From an uncultured Coriobacteriaceae bacterium (GTDB lineage Bacteria > Actinomycetota > Coriobacteriia > Coriobacteriales > Eggerthellaceae): 18,269 nt of DNA. Shown piece by piece: positions 14,711 to 18,269 of the stretch. The DNA lies in NCBI GenBank assembly GCA_900539675.1, contig UQDJ01000036.1:1-18269 (forward strand), written 5' to 3'. The stretch's first letter is position 1. Every line of letters starts with the position of its first letter. Made by a program: the position numbers and the translations under genes. The notes under the pieces were generated by a model. It was not told the origin of the DNA, did not search any database, and saw nothing but the letters and a program-made list of their open reading frames with translations.

Positions 14711-15565
14711 GTGGAACTTGAGCAGCTAGAACAACTCATCGCTATCAGCGAAGCGGGCACCATCAGTGCCGCTGCCACGCAACTTCATATTTCCCAGTCG
14801 GCACTTTCTCGTTCCATACAGCGCTTGGAAACTGATTTAGGACAGTCTCTCTTTGACCGAGAAGGCAAACGTATCCAACTCAATGATGCAGGAAAACTTA
14901 CGTTAGGCTATGCACGCGAAATAATGCGTGAGGTAGCACATTTACACGATGCCCTTGATGACTTTGCGCTGCGCCAGCGAGCACTACGAGTGGGAACAGT
15001 TGCGCCTGCCCCTCTTTGGCGCCTTACCGCCCTCACCATCGAACGATTTCCTCAGATAGTGCTGACTTCACAGACCTGCACTGAAAGCGATCTTGTACGA
15101 AAGGTGCTGGATAATTCAATCGATTTAGGAATTAGTATCACACCGTGCGGATTGCCTCATGTGCGATGCCATAATTTCATGTCCGAGAGACTCTCAGTTT
15201 CTCTCCCGCAGCAACACCCACTGGCACAGCGCAGCAGTCTAAGCGCACATGAACTGGATGGCGAGACGTTTTTGCTCTATCAAGGCATTGGCTTTTGGCA
15301 GACGTTCTGTGATACCCATTTCCCACATTCCAAGTTTATCGTGCAAGAAGATCGCAACGTATTCACCCAGATGCTTCCAACCACACCTTTGGCTTACTTT
15401 ATTTCAGATATTCCATCGTTGTATATCGAAGCGCCCAATAGATGCATTGTGCCTTTGCGCGATACCGATGCCGGAGTGGCATACTACCTGTTGGCCAATG
15501 ACCATGCCCGCCCTGAGGCGCTTGCTGTATTTGATTGGGTAGCCAAACACAGCACCACCATATAG
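14711..15565 (+). CDS. LysR-family transcriptional regulator
   Basis: The 284-residue protein has the N-terminal winged helix-turn-helix of the family: LEQLIAISEAGTISAAATQLHISQSALSRSIQRLETDLGQSLFDR (about residues 5-50), then a linker helix and the effector-binding domain (about 92-284) beginning LRVGTVAPAPLW and containing LDNSIDLGISI. It likely senses a small molecule and controls the divergent aldo/keto reductase 2, as is usual for LysR-type genes; the effector is unknown. The start is GTG 14711 with AGGAG seven bases upstream. The 3' end reads Thr-Thr-Ile-stop and is followed by 12-bp repeats of that same end. It converges on purB. Confidence 0.94.
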   Translation: MELEQLEQLIAISEAGTISAAATQLHISQSALSRSIQRLETDLGQSLFDREGKRIQLNDAGKLTLGYAREIMREVAHLHDALDDFALRQRALRVGTVAPAPLWRLTALTIERFPQIVLTSQTCTESDLVRKVLDNSIDLGISITPCGLPHVRCHNFMSERLSVSLPQQHPLAQRSSLSAHELDGETFLLYQGIGFWQTFCDTHFPHSKFIVQEDRNVFTQMLPTTPLAYFISDIPSLYIEAPNRCIVPLRDTDAGVAYYLLANDHARPEALAVFDWVAKHSTTI

Positions 15566-15607
15566 ACAACCATATAGAAAACCATACAGAAAAGCCTATA
15601 GAAAAGC
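15554..15607 (+). repeat. 12-bp repeats of the lysR tail and stop codon
   Basis: Starting with the last four codons ACC ACC ATA TAG (15554-15565), near-copies follow in frame: ACA ACC ATA TAG (15566-15577), AAA ACC ATA CAG (15578-15589), AAA AGC CTA TAG (15590-15601) and a fading AAA AGC (15602-15607). The repeats therefore carry the gene's stop codon. Confidence 0.85.
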
Positions 15608-15641
15608 CGCCCCTCACGTATACAACCATGAGAGACGGCTT
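15602..15641 (-). terminator. Probable purB terminator
   Basis: On the minus strand the stem formed by AAGCCG and CGGCTT (15636-15641 with 15604-15609), with an inner TGAG/CTCA pairing separated by symmetric three-base bulges, is followed by a TTTTC tract. It lies 53 bases after the purB stop in the purB-lysR convergent gap. Confidence 0.5.
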
Positions 15642-15692
15642 GAATGGCTTAGGTAGCTTGAGCAACCCGGATGACTTAAGTAGCTTGAGTGG
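15639..15692. repeat. 9-bp repeat array just after the purB stop
   Basis: Six 9-base units run from 15639 to 15692: CTTGAATGG, CTTAGGTAG, CTTGAGCAA, CCCGGATGA, CTTAAGTAG, CTTGAGTGG. The consensus is CTTRAGTRG, with the fourth unit diverged. The array abuts the purB stop (15694-15696) and overlaps the base of the putative terminator stem. Confidence 0.75.
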
Positions 15693-15693
15693 C

Positions 15694-17037
15694 CTAGAAC
15701 TCCAGCTCCTGCAGACGATCGAACACAACGTCCTTGCGCGTCAGGAAGTCCCACGGATCAAAGATTTCATCCAACGTTTCCTTGGACAGCTTCGCTTCAG
15801 GGTCCGCCTCCAAACGCTCGCGATACGTTGGACCATCAACAGCATTCTGAATATCTGCCCAAACCTGCATTGCATTGCGCTGAACAATAACATAGGCATC
15901 TTCGCGCGTAATGCCCGTCTGAACCAAAGCCAGCAATACCTTGGAAGAGAAAATCAGGCCCTTGGTACGCCACAGGTTGTGCTCCATCTTTGCGGGATAG
16001 GTCTGCAAGCCATCCAGCATCCACTGCATCTTGCCAAACATATAATCCAGCGCAATGAAGCTATCTGCCAGAGCAACGCGCTCTGCACCGGAGTGAGAGA
16101 TGTCGCGCTCATACCACAGCGCCACATCGTCAAGCGCTACTTGGGCGTTTGCCTTAACCACACGAGCCAAACCACATACGCGCTCTGCCGTAATAGGATT
16201 GCGCTTGTGAGGCATAGCAGACGAACCCTTCTGGCCCTTAGCGAACGGCTCTTCTGCTTCGATAACGTCAGACTGCTGCAGCAAGCGAACCTGCATCGCA
16301 ATAGATTCAAGCGTAGAAGCCGTTACCGCTAAGGCAGTCATGGCCTGTGCGTGGCGATCACGTGCCAAAACCTGGGTTGAGAGCGGATCGGGCGTCAGGC
16401 CAAGCTTGTCGCAAACAAACTTTTCAACAAACGGATCAATGCTGGAATACGTACCTACGGCACCAGAAATAGCCCCAGTTGCAGCAACCTTGCGAGCTTC
16501 CTCCAGGCGCGTCTGTGCGCGCTTGAGTGCCCATGCCCAAGAACCAAACTTCATACCAAACGTCATCGGCTCAGCATGAATGCCATGAGTGCGGCCCACG
16601 CACAGCGTATTTTGGAATTCGAAAGCACGGCGCTTGCAGGTTTCACCCAGCTGCTTAACGTCCTTCAAAATAATGTCAATTGCCTGGGTGATCTGATAAG
16701 ACAGAGCCGTATCACCCAAATCCGACGAGGTCATACCATAGTGAACCCAACGGCTTGGGGGCTCCCAACCTTCAGGAATGTCTTTATCGATGTATTCAGC
16801 CATGTTTGTGGTGAACGCAATAACATCGTGATTGGTAATCTTTTCAATTTCGTCGATGCGCTCAACCGTGAAGTCCGCATGATCGCGAATCCACTGGGCT
16901 TCTTCCTTGGTGATGCCAGACTTACCCAGTTCAGCCTGAGCTTCGCATGCCAACACTTCGATTTCTTTCCAAATTTCGAACTTGTTTTGAAGCTCCCAGA
17001 TAGCGCCCATTTCCGGACGCGTATAACGACCAATCAT
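15694..17037 (-). CDS. purB: PurB, adenylosuccinate lyase
   Basis: It cleaves SAICAR to AICAR plus fumarate and adenylosuccinate to AMP plus fumarate, so it acts directly after PurC in purine synthesis and again in AMP formation. The 447-residue protein starts MIGRYTRPEMGAIWE, typical of the family. It has VHYGMTSSDLGDTA (98-111), GRTHGIHAEP (148-157, with catalytic-region His) and the superfamily signature GSSAMPHKRNP (271-281) with the mobile serine. WYERDISHSGAERVALADSF follows. The ATG at 17037 is preceded by AGGAAGGAAACC. The gene is 86 bases downstream of a TrkA-type gene and convergent with lysR. The purB 3' side holds 9-bp repeats and a probable terminator. Confidence 0.97.
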   Translation of the reverse strand: MIGRYTRPEMGAIWELQNKFEIWKEIEVLACEAQAELGKSGITKEEAQWIRDHADFTVERIDEIEKITNHDVIAFTTNMAEYIDKDIPEGWEPPSRWVHYGMTSSDLGDTALSYQITQAIDIILKDVKQLGETCKRRAFEFQNTLCVGRTHGIHAEPMTFGMKFGSWAWALKRAQTRLEEARKVAATGAISGAVGTYSSIDPFVEKFVCDKLGLTPDPLSTQVLARDRHAQAMTALAVTASTLESIAMQVRLLQQSDVIEAEEPFAKGQKGSSAMPHKRNPITAERVCGLARVVKANAQVALDDVALWYERDISHSGAERVALADSFIALDYMFGKMQWMLDGLQTYPAKMEHNLWRTKGLIFSSKVLLALVQTGITREDAYVIVQRNAMQVWADIQNAVDGPTYRERLEADPEAKLSKETLDEIFDPWDFLTRKDVVFDRLQELEF

Positions 17038-17123
17038 GTGGTTTCCTTCCTGTTGGCTGATAGTTGAACACCTAACGGCGTCTGTATTTTATCAACTTAG
17101 CGAACATGGCGCACGCAAGCGCA

Positions 17124-17795
17124 TTAAAGCGAACGGATGATTTCACGCGCATCAGCTATGCGGTCGGTATCCGCAGCAATAATGAGAAGATCCCCTGCAC
17201 GTACCAGCGTTTCCTGACCTACCACTTCTACTTCATCGGCGTGCGATACCGCAACGAGACGAATTCCCTCTCCGAAATCGATATCTACCGCACGCACCCC
17301 ATTGAAATTGTCGTAATGGCGCATAGGCGGCACCTTAATTTCAACCAGACCAACTTGATCGTTGGTCAGTGCCATGGCAGCACTCATGGATCCCAGCATG
17401 GCTTCTTCTTCAATCATGTGCGCAATAAGAGAGGTAGCCGAAACGCTTTCAATACCAAGACGGCGAAAGATGCGTAAGTTTTTAGGGCTATTTACACGAG
17501 CAATGCAACGGGGCACATCATAGACACGCGATGCAATTTCACAAGCTGCCAGATTGTCTTCGTCCTGACCGGTTGCCGCCACAAATACATCGGCAGTAGC
17601 GGTACCCGCATCTTCTTGGACCGTCGTAGAACAGCCGTCGCCATGAATCACTAAACACGAGCCGCCCAACTGCTCAGACAGGCGTGTGGCCACATCTTCT
17701 TCTTCATCGACGATGGCTACCTGATTATCACTGCGCAAAAGCGTTGTAGCCAAATATGCGCCCAGCTTACCGCCCCCGACAATCACGATATACAT
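17124..17795 (-). CDS. trkA: TrkA/Ktr-type NAD-binding potassium transport regulator (first in window)
   Basis: It is a cytoplasmic regulatory subunit that binds nucleotide and gates a Trk/Ktr potassium channel protein. The 223-residue length equals one RCK unit, as in KtrA-type or single-domain TrkA proteins. The N-terminal Rossmann part has VGGGKLGAYLA (6-16), the acidic end of strand 2 at D30, GDG at about 52-54, VAATGQDEDNLAAC and IARVNSPKNLRIFRRLGIE. The C-terminal TrkA_C domain spans about 138-221 (LVEIKVPP ... RAGDLLIIAADTDRI). ATG 17795 is used; the nearest purine-rich sequence, GAAAGGA, is about 12 bases away, which is longer than usual. It follows a second TrkA-type gene by 37 bases. 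No TrkH/KtrB membrane subunit is in the window. Confidence 0.93.
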   Translation of the reverse strand: MYIVIVGGGKLGAYLATTLLRSDNQVAIVDEEEDVATRLSEQLGGSCLVIHGDGCSTTVQEDAGTATADVFVAATGQDEDNLAACEIASRVYDVPRCIARVNSPKNLRIFRRLGIESVSATSLIAHMIEEEAMLGSMSAAMALTNDQVGLVEIKVPPMRHYDNFNGVRAVDIDFGEGIRLVAVSHADEVEVVGQETLVRAGDLLIIAADTDRIADAREIIRSL

Positions 17796-17832
17796 AAGAG
17801 AGGTGTTCCTTTCAGTTCGGTATTACCGCACC

Positions 17833-18269
17833 CTAATTCTGCGCATACTTTGCCACGGTAGGAATAGCACTTTGTGCCACAACTGCCAGCACCGCATCAC
17901 CGTGATACAGCACACTTTGAGGAGTGGGGATAGAACTCACCGTTCCATCTGCACGTTCGAATGCACAGACGCGCAGCGCATGACGACTCTCCAGGTCAGA
18001 CACCTTAATGGATTTATATCCCTGATCGGAAAGATCGAGCGCAAACTTGAGCACTTCAAAATCGGAAAACGTCGCAATATGATCGCCAATGCCAGACGTG
18101 GCTTTCGAAAAGAGCTCTTCAGCGACAAGCGTTGTACCACACACATAATCGATACCAAGCTTCATATACGTGCGTTCGTGGGTTGCATCATAGAGGCGTG
18201 CTACCGCATGAGGCACATCGTAAAGACGGCGCGCAATTTCAACCACCATCAGGTTGGCATTGTCGTTCT
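17833..18269 (-). CDS. trkA: TrkA-type NAD-binding protein, second copy, 5' end cut by window edge
   Basis: The last 145 codons of a TrkA-family gene are present, open to the right edge. The frame begins NDNANLMVVEIARRLYDVPHAVARLYDATHERTYMKLGIDYVCGTT, equivalent to the later part of the Rossmann domain in its neighbour (DEDNLAACEIASRVYDVP...). A TrkA_C-like domain follows (VLKFALDLSDQGYKSIKV ... HGDAVLAVVAQ). An internal ATG at 18249 is only an apparent start, because homology continues upstream of it. Two single-unit TrkA proteins in tandem suggest a hetero-assembly or two gating subunits. The pair is probably cotranscribed (37-base gap). Confidence 0.9.
   Translation of the reverse strand, partial: NDNANLMVVEIARRLYDVPHAVARLYDATHERTYMKLGIDYVCGTTLVAEELFSKATSGIGDHIATFSDFEVLKFALDLSDQGYKSIKVSDLESRHALRVCAFERADGTVSSIPTPQSVLYHGDAVLAVVAQSAIPTVAKYAQN

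Noticed and set aside
15399..15728. Minus-strand 109-codon reading with LLK/LPK and GFSIGFSVWFSIW repeats.
   Set aside because: The repeats are translations of the 9-bp and 12-bp arrays, and most of the frame lies opposite lysR. It overlaps the purB stop and has no recognisable family.

Overview
The window looks like chromosomal core sequence from a moderate-GC (about 50 percent by eye) actinobacterium, most likely class Coriobacteriia, family Eggerthellaceae. This is an inference from the protein flavour (paired TrkA-type proteins, MenF/MenD for menaquinone, a Tat-exported protein beside an OmpR-type two-component system) and from gene order. The moderate GC would fit a Cryptobacterium-like genome better than Eggerthella, but I cannot confirm genus. 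I saw no insertion sequence, tRNA, rRNA, CRISPR array or phage gene, and no gene-free stretch exceeds 300 bases.

Layout. Bases 1-9161 carry only minus-strand genes. In transcription order they are a sensor kinase, purC, a small membrane protein, an exonuclease III-type enzyme, folE, an ACT-domain protein, mazG, menF and menD (cut by the left edge). From folE to menF the genes are 10-27 bases apart and look like one operon. It joins GTP cyclohydrolase I, nucleotide sanitation (MazG), DNA repair and the first two dedicated menaquinone steps. The response regulator (9303-10019) lies upstream of its kinase, separated by 141 bases that contain two tandem hairpins, one followed by a T-tract. Divergent from the regulator is a Tat-exported, probably beta-propeller-like protein of unknown function (10244-11821), followed by a TetR-type regulator. 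Two paralogous aldo/keto reductases (minus strand) lie between this TetR gene and a LysR-type gene (plus strand, divergent from the second reductase). purB converges on lysR. The right end holds two TrkA-type NAD-binding potassium-transport regulators, the last cut by the right edge.

The most unusual signal is not a gene but a pattern: short tandem repeats, all with periods divisible by three. They occur inside menD (30 bp x 4, an acidic Asp/Ser linker) and repeatedly at or just after stop codons. After the second aldo/keto reductase, three degenerate 33-bp copies of the gene's tail follow the stop, each keeping its own in-frame stop and changing mostly at silent positions. After lysR, 12-bp copies of the last codons plus stop are repeated. 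The sensor kinase tail plus stop recurs 69 bp downstream with silent changes. Nine-bp and 15-bp arrays lie after purB and after the small membrane protein. Together these suggest a lineage-specific process of local duplication around gene ends.
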